Positions 37,008 through 46,335 of a stretch of DNA of 64,000 nucleotides are shown in pieces. Position 1 is the first letter of the stretch. Each line of letters begins with the position of its first letter. The DNA comes from Halorubrum sp. SD626R (GTDB lineage Archaea > Halobacteriota > Halobacteria > Halobacteriales > Haloferacaceae): positions 1-64,000 of the forward strand of contig NZ_CVRT01000047.1 of NCBI RefSeq assembly GCF_001261915.1, written 5' to 3'. Made by a program: the position numbers and the translations under genes. The notes beneath the pieces were generated by a model. That model did no database searches. It was given only the letters and a program-made list of their open reading frames with translations, and had not been told where the DNA came from.

Positions 37008-39482
37008 ATGAGCCAGCTCGGCGATCGGATCGAAAACGCGACGATCGCGCTCAGCGAAATCGTCGTCGTCCGTCGAAGGGCGGTCATCGTCGCCTTCCTC
37101 CTCGTCACGGCGGTGTTCGCCGGCGGGATGACGATGGTCACGACCGAGTCGGACGCGACCGACAGCTTCACCCAAGACGTTCCGGCACAGAACGCTCTCG
37201 ACGCCGTTGAAGAGGAGTTCGAGGCGCCGTTCGCCCCCGACGACGAGTCCACGCAACTCGTTCAGACCGGCACGAACGTGCTCTCGCGAACGGACCTCCT
37301 CTCGAACCTCCGCGTGCTCGAACGCGTCGACGAACGCGAAGAGCTCCGGATGGCGTCCGCGAACGGTCCGGCGACCCTCGTCGCACAGCAGCTCGACCCG
37401 AGCGCGACGACGCCGACGGAGCAACAGCGGGCGATCCGAACGGCGACCGACACCGAGCTCCGAGCGGCGATCCGGGCGGCAAACGAACGCCCGGGATTCA
37501 GTCGTCTCGTGTCCGACGACTTCAATCCGAACGAGGCGTCGGCGTCCGCCTCGGTGACGGTGATCACTCACGACGTACCACAGGGGTTCTCCGACGGTGA
37601 CTTCCAGACGGTACAGACGACCGTCGAGACGATGGCGGCGGACGAGCCGGCCGATATCCGCGCGTTCGGAAGCGGGATCATCAACGCGGAGACCGGCCAG
37701 ATCATCGGCGACTCGCTGGCACTGGTGATGCCGATCGTCGCCGTGTTGCTGCTGGGCTTTCTCATCATCGCTTATCGGGACCCGATCGATCTCGCGCTCG
37801 GGCTCTCGGCGCTGGTGATGACGCTGATCTGGACGTTCGGATTCCTCGGGTTCTCGGGGATTCCGTTCACTCAACAACAGATTTCGACGCCAGTATTGCT
37901 CCTCGCTGTCGGCGTCGACTTCGGGATTCACATCATCAACCGGTACCGCGAGGAGACGGTCACCGGCCTCGAGGCGGTCCCGTCGATGCGGATCGCGACG
38001 CGGCAGCTGATGATCGCGTTCGTCATCGTCACGGCGACCGCGGTGTTCGGATTCGGCGCGAACGCGCTGTCGGACCTTCCGCCGATTCGGAACCTCGGCA
38101 TCATCTCGGCGGTCGGGATCGTGTTCACGTTCCTCATTTTCGGACTGTTCCTCCCCGCGGCGAAGCTCGAAGTCGACCGACTCCGGGAGCGGTTCGGCGT
38201 TCCCGAGTTCAACTCGGAACCGATCGCTTCCGAGGAGTCCTCGCTCGGCCGGCTGCTCTCGGTGTTCGCAACGGCCGGCGATCGCGCACCGGTCCTCCTC
38301 GTCATCGTCATTCTGCTGTTCGGCGGCGGTATGGCCGCGTACGGCACCGGCGTCGACACCTCGTTCTCACAGGAGGACTTCCTTCCCCCGGAGGAGGAAC
38401 CCGCGTACGTCCAGTACGTCCCCGAACCGTTCGCCCCCGGCGAGTACACCGTCTCGTCGACGCTCGACATCTTGGAGGACCGGTTCGCCACGAATCAAGA
38501 CGAGTCGATCACGATATATGTCGAGGGGCCGATGGAACGCGACGACGCGTTGGAAGGGTTGGTACGGCCGAACGACGACCCGCCCGAGACGCTCGCCCTC
38601 GGTGACGACAACCAGGTCCGTGCGGAGAGCATCGTGACGGTAATTCGGGATCGGGCCGACCGCGATCCGGAGTTCGCCGCGCTTGTCGCGCGCAACGACC
38701 GGGACGGCGACGGGATTCCCGACCGGAACCTCGATCGGGTGTACAGCGTTCTGTTAGCTTCGTCTTCGGGCGATCGGGCGGAACGGTACCTGACCGAAGA
38801 CCGCCGCAGCACGCAGGTCGTTTACAGCGTCCAATCGGACGCCGAACAGGCCGTGGTGACTGCTCAGAGCCAAGAGTTCGCGACCGAGTTCCGGTACGCG
38901 GCGACTGCGACGGGAAGCATCGTCGTCTTCGACGCGATCTCGGGGATCATCTTCGAGTCGGCGATTCAGGGACTGCTGCTGTCCCTGCTGCTCACGGCCG
39001 TGTTCCTGATGATCGTGTACGGGGTGCTCGAGTCGAAACCCCTGTTGGGGATCGTGAACGTGTTTCCGATTCTGGTCTCAGTGGCGTCGCTCGTAGGCAC
39101 GATGCGACTGCTCGGCCTCGCTCTCAACGCGCTTACGGCGACGTTGCTGTCGATCGGCGTCGGGCTCGGGATCGCGTACTCGGTACATATCACCGCACGG
39201 TTCGTCGACGAGTACGACCGACGAGGGGACGCACTCGACGCGATCCGCACGACGCTGACCGGCACCGGTGGGGCACTCCTCGGAAGCATGCTTACCACGT
39301 CGCTCGGCACGGGAGCGCTGGCACTCGCGATCACGCCCGTACTGGGTAACTTCGGGTTGTTGATGGGGCTGAGCGTCGCGTACTCGTTCATTATTTCGGT
39401 CGTCGCGCTGCCGCCGGCACTGATACTGTGGGACCGAGCGTCCGGGGCCGAAGCGCGAGCCATGGCGGCGCTCCGGAGCTGA
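37008..39482 (+). CDS. RND superfamily exporter (MmpL/HAE3-like)
   Basis: This 824-residue membrane protein has the duplicated RND layout. Each half has one TM, a large extracellular loop (about residues 45-225 and 440-640) and a bundle of about five TMs. The membrane halves carry SSD-like motifs: LAVGVDFGIHIINRYREE in the first and LSIGVGLGIAYSVHITARF in the second. The family exports lipids, polyketides or hydrophobic compounds using the ion gradient. It begins 3 nt after the COG1361 gene stop. Together with the divergent TetR regulator this is a regulated export module of unknown substrate. Confidence 0.9.
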   Translation: MSQLGDRIENATIALSEIVVVRRRAVIVAFLLVTAVFAGGMTMVTTESDATDSFTQDVPAQNALDAVEEEFEAPFAPDDESTQLVQTGTNVLSRTDLLSNLRVLERVDEREELRMASANGPATLVAQQLDPSATTPTEQQRAIRTATDTELRAAIRAANERPGFSRLVSDDFNPNEASASASVTVITHDVPQGFSDGDFQTVQTTVETMAADEPADIRAFGSGIINAETGQIIGDSLALVMPIVAVLLLGFLIIAYRDPIDLALGLSALVMTLIWTFGFLGFSGIPFTQQQISTPVLLLAVGVDFGIHIINRYREETVTGLEAVPSMRIATRQLMIAFVIVTATAVFGFGANALSDLPPIRNLGIISAVGIVFTFLIFGLFLPAAKLEVDRLRERFGVPEFNSEPIASEESSLGRLLSVFATAGDRAPVLLVIVILLFGGGMAAYGTGVDTSFSQEDFLPPEEEPAYVQYVPEPFAPGEYTVSSTLDILEDRFATNQDESITIYVEGPMERDDALEGLVRPNDDPPETLALGDDNQVRAESIVTVIRDRADRDPEFAALVARNDRDGDGIPDRNLDRVYSVLLASSSGDRAERYLTEDRRSTQVVYSVQSDAEQAVVTAQSQEFATEFRYAATATGSIVVFDAISGIIFESAIQGLLLSLLLTAVFLMIVYGVLESKPLLGIVNVFPILVSVASLVGTMRLLGLALNALTATLLSIGVGLGIAYSVHITARFVDEYDRRGDALDAIRTTLTGTGGALLGSMLTTSLGTGALALAITPVLGNFGLLMGLSVAYSFIISVVALPPALILWDRASGAEARAMAALRS

Positions 39483-39528
39483 ACCCGCGTTACTGAAGCG
39501 ACATTGACGCGGCCTGCGGCCCCGGTCT

Positions 39529-40140
39529 CTACGATATCGAATTCGCGCGCCGGACCGCGATCTCTACGTCGAACTCGGCCGGATCGGTCGAGTCGTTCGC
39601 GTCCTCGGCGTCGTACTGTATCACAACGTCCTCGAAGGTCCGCGTCCCGGAGTCGAACGACTCGAAGTCGTCTTCGACGTAGGTCCGCCCGACCGCCGTC
39701 CGCTCGTCGACCCGCGGCGGGTGGTACGTCCGGTCGTCCTCCGGCGGCTCGTAGTAGGCGTCGACCCGGAGTTCGAGGGTGCCGTAGGCGCGCTCGCCGG
39801 CGTTGCGAACAGTCACGTCGGCGACGATCTGCGACAGGAGGTTCGACTCCACGATCCGAACGATATCGGTCTCTTCGACCGTGATCCCGGCCGGACCGGG
39901 CGACGTGTCTCCGTCGCCACCCGTCGTGTCCGCGGCCGGCTCCGCGTCGTCGGGACCGTCGCTTCCCCCGCTCGTGGTCGACTCACCGTCCGCCGCCGGC
40001 GCCGTCTCTCCGGATCCGTCGCCGTCGGCCACCTCCTCGGTCTGGTCGGCCGCGCTCGATTCGTCTTCGACGAGACACCCCGCGAGCGCGACGGGGACGG
40101 CGGCCGCGAGGAACTGACGCCGTGAGGGTGGTCGGGTCAT
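39529..40140 (-). CDS. Tat-exported lipoprotein with FxLYD-like domain
   Basis: This 203-residue protein has a Tat signal (R7R8 in PSRRQFLAAA) and lipobox LAGC with C22. An acidic Ser/Asp/Gly linker of about 65 residues leads into a single beta-sandwich domain (VESNLLSQIVADVTVRNAGERAYGTLELRV, then YVEDDFESFDSGTRTFED), which resembles FxLYD domains. Its start overlaps the stop of the larger lipoprotein gene by 4 nt, so the two form an operon. Function unknown; an extracellular binding or scaffold role is inferred. Confidence 0.75.
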   Translation of the reverse strand: MTRPPSRRQFLAAAVPVALAGCLVEDESSAADQTEEVADGDGSGETAPAADGESTTSGGSDGPDDAEPAADTTGGDGDTSPGPAGITVEETDIVRIVESNLLSQIVADVTVRNAGERAYGTLELRVDAYYEPPEDDRTYHPPRVDERTAVGRTYVEDDFESFDSGTRTFEDVVIQYDAEDANDSTDPAEFDVEIAVRRANSIS

Positions 40141-41399
40141 GCCGTCACCCAGGCGTCGGGGAGCCGACCCTGCCAACGGGGACGCTCTTCCCACGCGTCG
40201 CCGGAGAATCCGGTCGCGAGGACGAACTCGCCGGCCTGCAGGAGGTAGCCGTACTGCACGCCGGCGAACTCGTCGAGGTCCGTCCGGTCGCTCCCGGCCT
40301 CGCGGTGGTAGTAGCGGTGCCACTCGATCGCGTCGTCGGCCGCCTCCGTCGCCGGCGAGATCGGCTCGCGGCTCTCGGTAGCGCCCGCCGCCAGCGCGGC
40401 GTCGAGCCGGTCGCTCGCGGTCTCGGCGTCGGCGTACCGCTGGACGTGGAGCGGTGCCCCGTCGAGCTCGCTCGGCGGCCCGCGGAACGCGTCTCGCCGA
40501 CGGTCGGCCGGCTCCGGGCGGTCCGCGAAGGTGAAAAACAGCTCCGCGGTCCGACCGTCCGACCGGGCGACCGGGCCGAGCCGCTCGCGGAGCGACTCGC
40601 GGCGTTCCGCGGGCAGCGCGTCGTCTGTGAACGTCGGCGGATACGTCTCGTCGCCTTCGTCGTCCCCGTCGCCGTCCGAGTACGGCCGGTGCGCGAGCGT
40701 CGCGAACCGACGACGCTCGGGGACCGCGAGTTCGACGACGACCCCGTCCGGGTCGCCCGGGGCCAGCCGGTCGAGCAGGCGGTTGTGGATCGGGTCGCGA
40801 GAGAACCGCCGATCGACGTAGATCGGCGTCCGGATCTGAAAGAACGACAGGCGCATCCGTTCGAGCTCCTCCGTGAACCGGTCCGCGTCGTTCCGCCGGG
40901 CGAACCGATCGAGCACCGGCACGTGTCTGTCGGTCCGCGAGCGGAGCAGTCCCGCGGGGTAGAAGTGCGGTTCGAGCGGGGTCGCCGCGCGCTCGGCCGC
41001 GTCGTACCCGGCGGCTTCGAGCCGCTCGGCCATCTCGACCGTCGGGTCTGTCGCCTCGCGGACCGACTCCCGGACGGCGTCCACTTCGGTGAGCACGTCG
41101 GCGGTCGCCTCGCGGTAGACGCGGACCGCGGCCTCGTACGACGTCGCGAACCACAGCGCGTCGCCGACGACGCCCCGCGTCGCCGCGGCGAGCGCGGGGT
41201 TCGGTCCGGGATCGCCGCCGTCGCTGCCGTCGGACCCGTCGCCGTCGCCGTCGGACCCGTCGGGTTCTCCCCCGCCGTCGGCGTCCCCATCGCCCGAGTC
41301 CGGCTCGTCGGGATAGGTGACCCCGTCGACGCCCAGACAGCCGGCAAATCCGGCGGCGACACCGACGCCGGCTAGGAGGTCGCGTCGCGTCCGTTGCAC
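40137..41399 (-). CDS. Tat-exported lipoprotein of unknown function
   Basis: This 420-residue protein starts at a GTG and carries R5R6 (QRTRRDLLAG) plus lipobox FAGC with C21. A Gly/Asp/Ser linker (about residues 30-65) precedes a mainly helical globular domain with RSRTDRHVPVLDRFARRNDADRF and FFQIRTPIYVDRRF blocks, ending in QWQG-like RWQGRLPDAWVTA. I do not recognise the domain. A TATA-like AATTTAA at about 41422-41428 lies 27 nt before the GTG, so it is the operon head. Downstream is the FxLYD-like lipoprotein, upstream the CetZ pair. Confidence 0.65.
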   Translation of the reverse strand: MQRTRRDLLAGVGVAAGFAGCLGVDGVTYPDEPDSGDGDADGGGEPDGSDGDGDGSDGSDGGDPGPNPALAAATRGVVGDALWFATSYEAAVRVYREATADVLTEVDAVRESVREATDPTVEMAERLEAAGYDAAERAATPLEPHFYPAGLLRSRTDRHVPVLDRFARRNDADRFTEELERMRLSFFQIRTPIYVDRRFSRDPIHNRLLDRLAPGDPDGVVVELAVPERRRFATLAHRPYSDGDGDDEGDETYPPTFTDDALPAERRESLRERLGPVARSDGRTAELFFTFADRPEPADRRRDAFRGPPSELDGAPLHVQRYADAETASDRLDAALAAGATESREPISPATEAADDAIEWHRYYHREAGSDRTDLDEFAGVQYGYLLQAGEFVLATGFSGDAWEERPRWQGRLPDAWVTA

Positions 41400-41452
41400 G
41401 CACTCCACTCCGACGGGGGAGAACTTAAATTGCCCCCGACGACGACCGAGCG

Positions 41453-42946
41453 TCACTTCCCTCGGTCGTCGCCGGCGGTGAAATCGAAGCCGTGAACCGA
41501 TCTGTCGCCGTCCTCGCTCGCCGAGCCGTCCGTCTCCGTCGTCGACTCCGAGCTCGCCCCGTCGGGTTCCGCTCCGGCCGCTCCGTCAGTTGGATTCCCA
41601 GTCTGCCCATCCTCGGACGCGTGCGAGTCGCCCGCCGCGTCGTCGCCGGGCCCGTCGGCCGGATCGGGCGCGCCAGGCCGCGTGTCGGCGTCCGCGGCGT
41701 CGCCCAGCACCGTGGTCCCGTCGTCGCCCGCGTCGGACGCGTCCAGCGCGGCGACCGCCCGCCGCTGGATCTCGTCGATCCGGGGCACGTCGGTGACGTT
41801 CGAGAGCACCACGGTCGCGGTGACCTCAGTCGCGCCGGGGACCGGCTCGTCGCCGGCCAACACCTCGACGGTCTCCGTCTCCTCTTCGAGGAGGTACCGC
41901 CCCGTCTCGAACCCCTTCCGCGAGACCGCGTCGGGCGGCCCGGAGAGGATCACAAGCACCCGATCGGCCGAGTCGACAGAGCAGGGAAGCGTCAGCGTCG
42001 ATTCGAGCGCGCGGCGCACGAGCCGCTTCACCGTCGCGGCGTCGGCCTCCGCGCCGTCGCTCTCCGGCGCGTCGGCGATCCCGAGCAGCCGGAGCAGGCG
42101 GGTCACCACGCCGGCGTCATCTGGGGTGAGCTCGTGGGTCGCGTGGCCGATCGAGGCGACGCCCCCCACTTCGAGCGTTCGGGTGACGTCTGCCGGATCG
42201 ACGCGCAGCTCCGAGACGGACTCCGGGTCGCGCTCGCCGGCCCCGAAGAGCGCCAGCACGCGGGCGGCGATCGCGTCGTTGATCGCGTCGTACCGCTCGG
42301 CCACCGGGTCGCCCCGACGCCAGGCCTCGTTGTCGACCGGGAAGACGGCGTCCGCGAGCGGCACGACCGTCCGGATCCCGCGGGCCGCGGTCAGCGCCCG
42401 GCGGTCCGGCTCGGTCGCGGCCGGCAGGGCGCCGAGGACGTACACGGGGGTCTCGTAGATCGAATTGAGCTCCTCGAGCAGGACGCTCCCGACTCCGGTC
42501 CCCGTCCCGCCGCCCAGTCCGGTGACCAGCATCGTCCCCGCCACCTCCGTCTCGTCGATCCGGTCGAGCGCGCGGCGGATCTCGGGCAGCTCCGCCTCGG
42601 CGACCGCCGCACCGGTGTCGGGGTCGCCGCCGACCCCGAACGGGTCGATCTCAGATGCGAGCGCCTCCGTCTCGTCGGCACCCCCGGCGCCGTCGGCGGT
42701 CTCAGCACCATCGGCCCCTCCGGCCTCGGCGGGGTCGGGACGCCGTCTGACCGCGGGGTGCGTGTCGCCGAGCAGGACGCGCCGCTCGTCGGGGACGGCC
42801 GTCGCGGCCTCGAAGGCGGCGTCGTCGGTGTTGAACACGAGGACGTTCCCGTCGCTGACCGACCGCCCGGAGGCCCGCTCGGCGCGGACCAGCCGGTCGA
42901 CGATCCGGGTGCCGGCGTCGCCGACGCCGACGAACGCGAGCTTCAT
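41453..42946 (-). CDS. CetZ-family tubulin-like GTPase, divergent paralogue with insertion and long acidic tail
   Basis: This 497-residue protein has the tubulin/FtsZ superfamily GTPase fold. It starts MKLAFVGVGDAGTRIVDRLV, has the GTP-binding T4 loop VTGLGGGTGTGVGS and the C-terminal FtsZ_C-like domain (RVLVILSGPPDAVSRKGFETG). Relative to the neighbouring CetZ it has an extra Ala/Gly/Asp-rich segment at about residues 73-110 and a ~100-residue acidic Ser/Asp/Gly tail. CetZ proteins shape haloarchaeal cells and support motility. Whether this copy polymerises is unknown. Confidence 0.85.
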   Translation of the reverse strand: MKLAFVGVGDAGTRIVDRLVRAERASGRSVSDGNVLVFNTDDAAFEAATAVPDERRVLLGDTHPAVRRRPDPAEAGGADGAETADGAGGADETEALASEIDPFGVGGDPDTGAAVAEAELPEIRRALDRIDETEVAGTMLVTGLGGGTGTGVGSVLLEELNSIYETPVYVLGALPAATEPDRRALTAARGIRTVVPLADAVFPVDNEAWRRGDPVAERYDAINDAIAARVLALFGAGERDPESVSELRVDPADVTRTLEVGGVASIGHATHELTPDDAGVVTRLLRLLGIADAPESDGAEADAATVKRLVRRALESTLTLPCSVDSADRVLVILSGPPDAVSRKGFETGRYLLEEETETVEVLAGDEPVPGATEVTATVVLSNVTDVPRIDEIQRRAVAALDASDAGDDGTTVLGDAADADTRPGAPDPADGPGDDAAGDSHASEDGQTGNPTDGAAGAEPDGASSESTTETDGSASEDGDRSVHGFDFTAGDDRGK

Positions 42947-43086
42947 CCGACCACCGGCGGCGACCGGCGACGCGCGAGCGACTCGGCGCCGCGACCCCGA
43001 TCCGGGCGCTCGGCGATTGGTGCGCGCCCCGGGCGGTCAGTGACGCGAGCGCCCTCGGGGCGCCCGGCCGCTCTGGTTCGGGGCAT

Positions 43087-44259
43087 TCAGACGATCGGGT
43101 CCAGGTCGTCGTCGTCGTCGGTGATCAGCGACTGGATCTCCTCCTCGCGGACCGCGTCCTGCTCTCTGATCTTGTTCTGCGCGTCGACCGCCTGGCTCTG
43201 GATCTCGTCGATCCGGGGCGTCTCGGTCACGTTCGAGAGCAGCACCACCGCCGCGAGCGTCGACGAGTCGGGGCGGGGGTCGTCGCCCGCGAGCACGTCG
43301 ACGGTGTCGGCCGCGTTCTCCAGCCACTCGCGGGCGGACTCGACGCCCTTCCGCGAGATGACCTCCGGCGGCCCGGCGAAGACGATGAGCGCGCGGTCCG
43401 CGCTGGATATATCGCAGGGGACGGTGAGCCGGGAGTTGACCGCCCGGCGGACGAGCCCCTTGATCTTCGCGGCGTCGGTGGACTCGCTCTCGGGCTCGTC
43501 CGACTCGTTGAACTTCGACAGCAGGCCCTGTTTCGCGGGCGCGAGCTCGGTCGAGGCGTACCCGATCGAGGAGACCCCGCCGACTTCGAGGGTCCGCATG
43601 ATGTCGCTGGAGTCCATCGCGTTCTCGCCCACCTCGCTCTCGTCGACCTCGCCGGCCGCGAGCAGGGTGACGATCCGGGTCGCGAGCTCCTTGTTCATCT
43701 CCTCGTACCCCTGCTCTATCGTCTGTCCGCGCGAGCGCCAGGCGTCGTTGTCGAACGCGATGAAGTTGTCGACCTTGGTGACGAACGACTGGAGCGAGCG
43801 GGCGGCGTTGAGCGCCGGGCGACCGCCCTCGTACTTGCCGGGCAGCACGCCGAGCCCGTACACCGGTTCGTCGTACATCTTCTGGATCTCCTCGATGACG
43901 ACCGGCGCGGCCCCGCTGCCGGTGCCGCCGCCGAGCCCGGCCGCGACCAGCACCGCGTCGACCTCGTGGATCTCGACGTCGTCGAAGACGCGGCGGATCT
44001 CGTCGATGTCGGTCTTGGCGACCTCCGCGCCGATCTCGGCGTCGCCGCCGACGCCGTGACCGCGGGCCTTGTGGTGCGTGTCGCCGATGAGGACGCGGCG
44101 GTCCTCGGGGATGTTCTTCGGCTTGGCGAGGTCCGTCCGCGCCGTGTTGATGACGAGGGCGTGTCGGCAGAGGTTCCGACCGGTCTCGACCTCGAACTCG
44201 ATCATCCGGTCGATGAGCTTGCTGCCGGCGTTCCCGACGCCGATGGTCGCGAGCTTCAT
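43087..44259 (-). CDS. CetZ-family tubulin-like GTPase
   Basis: This 390-residue protein starts MKLATIGVGNAGSKLIDRMIEF and has the T4 loop AAGLGGGTGSGAAP, DNDAWRSRGQTIEQGYEEMN in helix H7, and the C-terminal RALIVFAGPPEVISRKGVES and NVTETPRIDEIQSQAV blocks. It ends in an acidic DDDDDLDPIV tail. It is of normal CetZ length and is probably the functional parent of the divergent copy 140 bp downstream. I cannot assign a CetZ1/CetZ2 number. A TATA-like CTTAATAC at about 44380-44387 is 120 nt upstream, giving a leader of roughly 95 nt. Confidence 0.9.
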   Translation of the reverse strand: MKLATIGVGNAGSKLIDRMIEFEVETGRNLCRHALVINTARTDLAKPKNIPEDRRVLIGDTHHKARGHGVGGDAEIGAEVAKTDIDEIRRVFDDVEIHEVDAVLVAAGLGGGTGSGAAPVVIEEIQKMYDEPVYGLGVLPGKYEGGRPALNAARSLQSFVTKVDNFIAFDNDAWRSRGQTIEQGYEEMNKELATRIVTLLAAGEVDESEVGENAMDSSDIMRTLEVGGVSSIGYASTELAPAKQGLLSKFNESDEPESESTDAAKIKGLVRRAVNSRLTVPCDISSADRALIVFAGPPEVISRKGVESAREWLENAADTVDVLAGDDPRPDSSTLAAVVLLSNVTETPRIDEIQSQAVDAQNKIREQDAVREEEIQSLITDDDDDLDPIV

Positions 44260-44440
44260 CGGTCCTTCCCCTGCCGCGGCTCGACGGGCCCGTGCGATCG
44301 CGATCGTGTTCGGGTGCCGGCGGTCCGCGCGCGAGTTTGGGTTCTCATGTGATTGTCCGGTCTGTTGGACTCGACGGGTATTAAGGTGTGTCAGACGCGG
44401 ACGGCGGGAGAACCCCGGAGACGAGTTCCGTCCGACCGGC

Positions 44441-45283
44441 TCAGCGCTCCCGCACGACGACGAACTCCGCGAGGTCGCGGAGGTACTCGATCGCCTCCGT
44501 CTCCGGCGGGTCGGCGTCGTCGAGCGCGGCGAGCGCCAGCTCCGACTGCTCCCGGGCGCGCTCGTCGATCTCCGTCGGCGACAGCGACGTGACCTGGACC
44601 ACCGAGGGGCGGTCCATCTCGGCGTCCTGTCCCGTCGGCTTCCCGAGGTCGTCGGCGTCGGCGGTCGCGTCGAGCACGTCGTCGCGCATCTGGAACGCGA
44701 CGCCGACGCGCTCGGCGTACTCGCCGAACGAGTCGATCGCGTCCGGCTCGGCGCCGCCGGCGACCGCGCCGAGCTCGGCGGCGGCCCGGAACAGCGCGCC
44801 CGTCTTCCGGCGGGCGAGCTCCATGTACTCCGCCTCCGTCGTCGGGCGGTCGGCGAGCTCGGTGGCCTCCCCCTCGCCGAGCTCGACCATCGCCTCGGCG
44901 ACGGTCCGCATCGCGCGCGGCTCCGCGGAGAACAGCCCGAACGCCTCACCGAGCAGGCCGTCGCTGGCGACGATCGCGGGGCCGTACCCGAACTCCGCCC
45001 ACGCGGAGGGGGTGCCGCGCCGGACCGCCGAGCGGTCGATGATGTCGTCGATGACGAGCGACGCGTTGTGGACGAACTCGATCCCGGCCGCGAAGTCGAC
45101 GGCGTCGTCGGGATCGCCGTCGAACGCCTCGCAGGCGAGGATCGTCACCGCCGGGCGGACGCGCTTGCCGCCGGCGAGGACGACGTGGCCGACCTCGTCG
45201 GACAGCTCCTCGGGCTCGACCTCGTCGATGACGGCCTCCAGCCGGTCCTCGACCAGCGCGACCCGGCGCTCCAGGTACTCCAT
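44441..45283 (-). CDS. idsA: polyprenyl (geranylgeranyl/farnesyl) diphosphate synthase
   Basis: This 280-residue trans-prenyltransferase builds the isoprenoid chains of archaeal ether lipids from IPP and DMAPP. It has GGKRVRP (38-44), the first aspartate-rich motif DDIID (79-83) and the second one in FQMRDDVLDATAD. It is shorter than the 340-350 residue paralogue usual in haloarchaea, so it may be the short-chain (farnesyl or geranylgeranyl) enzyme; product length cannot be read with certainty. It lies between the CetZ and npdG genes on the same strand. Confidence 0.88.
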   Translation of the reverse strand: MEYLERRVALVEDRLEAVIDEVEPEELSDEVGHVVLAGGKRVRPAVTILACEAFDGDPDDAVDFAAGIEFVHNASLVIDDIIDRSAVRRGTPSAWAEFGYGPAIVASDGLLGEAFGLFSAEPRAMRTVAEAMVELGEGEATELADRPTTEAEYMELARRKTGALFRAAAELGAVAGGAEPDAIDSFGEYAERVGVAFQMRDDVLDATADADDLGKPTGQDAEMDRPSVVQVTSLSPTEIDERAREQSELALAALDDADPPETEAIEYLRDLAEFVVVRER

Positions 45284-45340
45284 CTATCGTCCGGAGGCAC
45301 CGGTCGCGCAAAGGCCTAACGGAACGCCGACCGCCGCCGG

Positions 45341-46009
45341 CTACTTGAACTCGATGCCGAGGTCGTGGAGCCCGTCGTTGTTCGAGGCGACGTTGATCAG
45401 GAGGGGCGTGAGCCCCTCGATCTCGGGCGCGTTGGCGAGCCCACCGGCGTCGAGCGTGCGGAGCCCCTCGATCCCCTCGGCGACGTCCGCGACCGTCCGC
45501 TTCGCGTCCTCGTCGTCCCCGATCACGAGCGTGTCGATCCCGAGGTCGGCGTCGAGGTTCGCGAGCCGGGCCGCCGCGAGGTTGTGGAACGCCCCGACGA
45601 CGTCGACCCCCTCGGGCGCCGCGTCCGCGACGATGGCCGTCACCGAGCCCGCGCCCGGCTTGTGGTAGTGGAATCCCTCCTCGTCGCGTTTCATCCCCGT
45701 CGCCGGCGAGACGAGGACGTCGCCGTCGTCGAGTTCGTCCGAGATCGCCTCCACCGTGTCGCCGACGTGGTAGGGCGGGACCGCGAGGACGACGACCTTG
45801 GCCGCGGCGGCCGCCGCCGCGTTCTCGGCGCCCCCGACGGTCGCGTTGAGGCCGCGGCTCTCCAGCTCGGTGGTGTACTCCTCGGCCCTGTTCTCCGCCT
45901 TCTCGGCCTCCCGCGACCCGATCGAGACGCGGTGGGGCGTGTCGGCCGCCAGTCGGAGGGCGAGCCCCTCACCGATGTCGCCGGTACCGCCGAGTATCGC
46001 GATCTGCAT
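45341..46009 (-). CDS. npdG: NADPH-dependent F420 reductase
   Basis: This 222-residue oxidoreductase transfers hydride between reduced F420 and NADP. It has the Rossmann start MQIAILGGTGDIGEGLALRL, the NADP phosphate loop IGSREAEKAEN, and the conserved ASPATGM-like VSPATGMKRDEEGFHYHKPG and VVGAFHNLAAARLAN segments. The terminal LTPLLINVASNNDGLHDLGIEF is typical. The start at MQIAILGG (46009) was chosen over 46084 because the extra residues are unlike the family. Haloarchaea make F420, so the assignment fits. Confidence 0.93.
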   Translation of the reverse strand: MQIAILGGTGDIGEGLALRLAADTPHRVSIGSREAEKAENRAEEYTTELESRGLNATVGGAENAAAAAAAKVVVLAVPPYHVGDTVEAISDELDDGDVLVSPATGMKRDEEGFHYHKPGAGSVTAIVADAAPEGVDVVGAFHNLAAARLANLDADLGIDTLVIGDDEDAKRTVADVAEGIEGLRTLDAGGLANAPEIEGLTPLLINVASNNDGLHDLGIEFK

Positions 46010-46108
46010 ACGTTTAGTGCGGTCGCTCGCGTCTTGAGGGTTGCGTGACCGGCCGTCCTCGCCACCGTTCGGCCCGGGGTTCATGTACGCCGGCCGCCTA
46101 ACGGGCGC

Positions 46109-46279
46109 ATGACCGATGTCCCGTCGCTGGCGCTCCGCTACGTCGCCTGCGACGCCTGCGACACGGTGTTCGCGCTGCCAGACGACCCCGACGAGCCGAC
46201 CGCCTGCGGCCGGTGCGGCGCCCGCCCGCTGCGGGAACTCTCCGGCGTCCGGGGTCCGGACGCGTACTTCGCGCCCTGA
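46109..46279 (+). CDS. small zinc-ribbon protein (56 aa)
   Basis: An ATG at 46109 opens a 56-residue frame with a four-cysteine zinc-ribbon: CDACDT near residue 14 and CGRCGARPL near residue 33, then ELSGVRGPDAYFAP. The codon third positions are G/C as in neighbouring genes and the CxxC...CxxC spacing (19 residues between the pairs) is that of many haloarchaeal microproteins. It is divergent from npdG (start 46009) and convergent with hemAT. Function unknown. Confidence 0.65.
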   Translation: MTDVPSLALRYVACDACDTVFALPDDPDEPTACGRCGARPLRELSGVRGPDAYFAP

Positions 46280-46335
46280 GACCGGTTCTCGGGCCGCGCC
46301 CCTCGTGGCGCGACCGGCGCGTCATCCATGCCGAT

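Noticed and set aside
39529..41403. A continuous 624-codon minus-strand frame over both lipoproteins
   Set aside because: The upstream two thirds is an Arg-rich shadow of the larger lipoprotein; the two real genes overlap by 4 nt in different frames.
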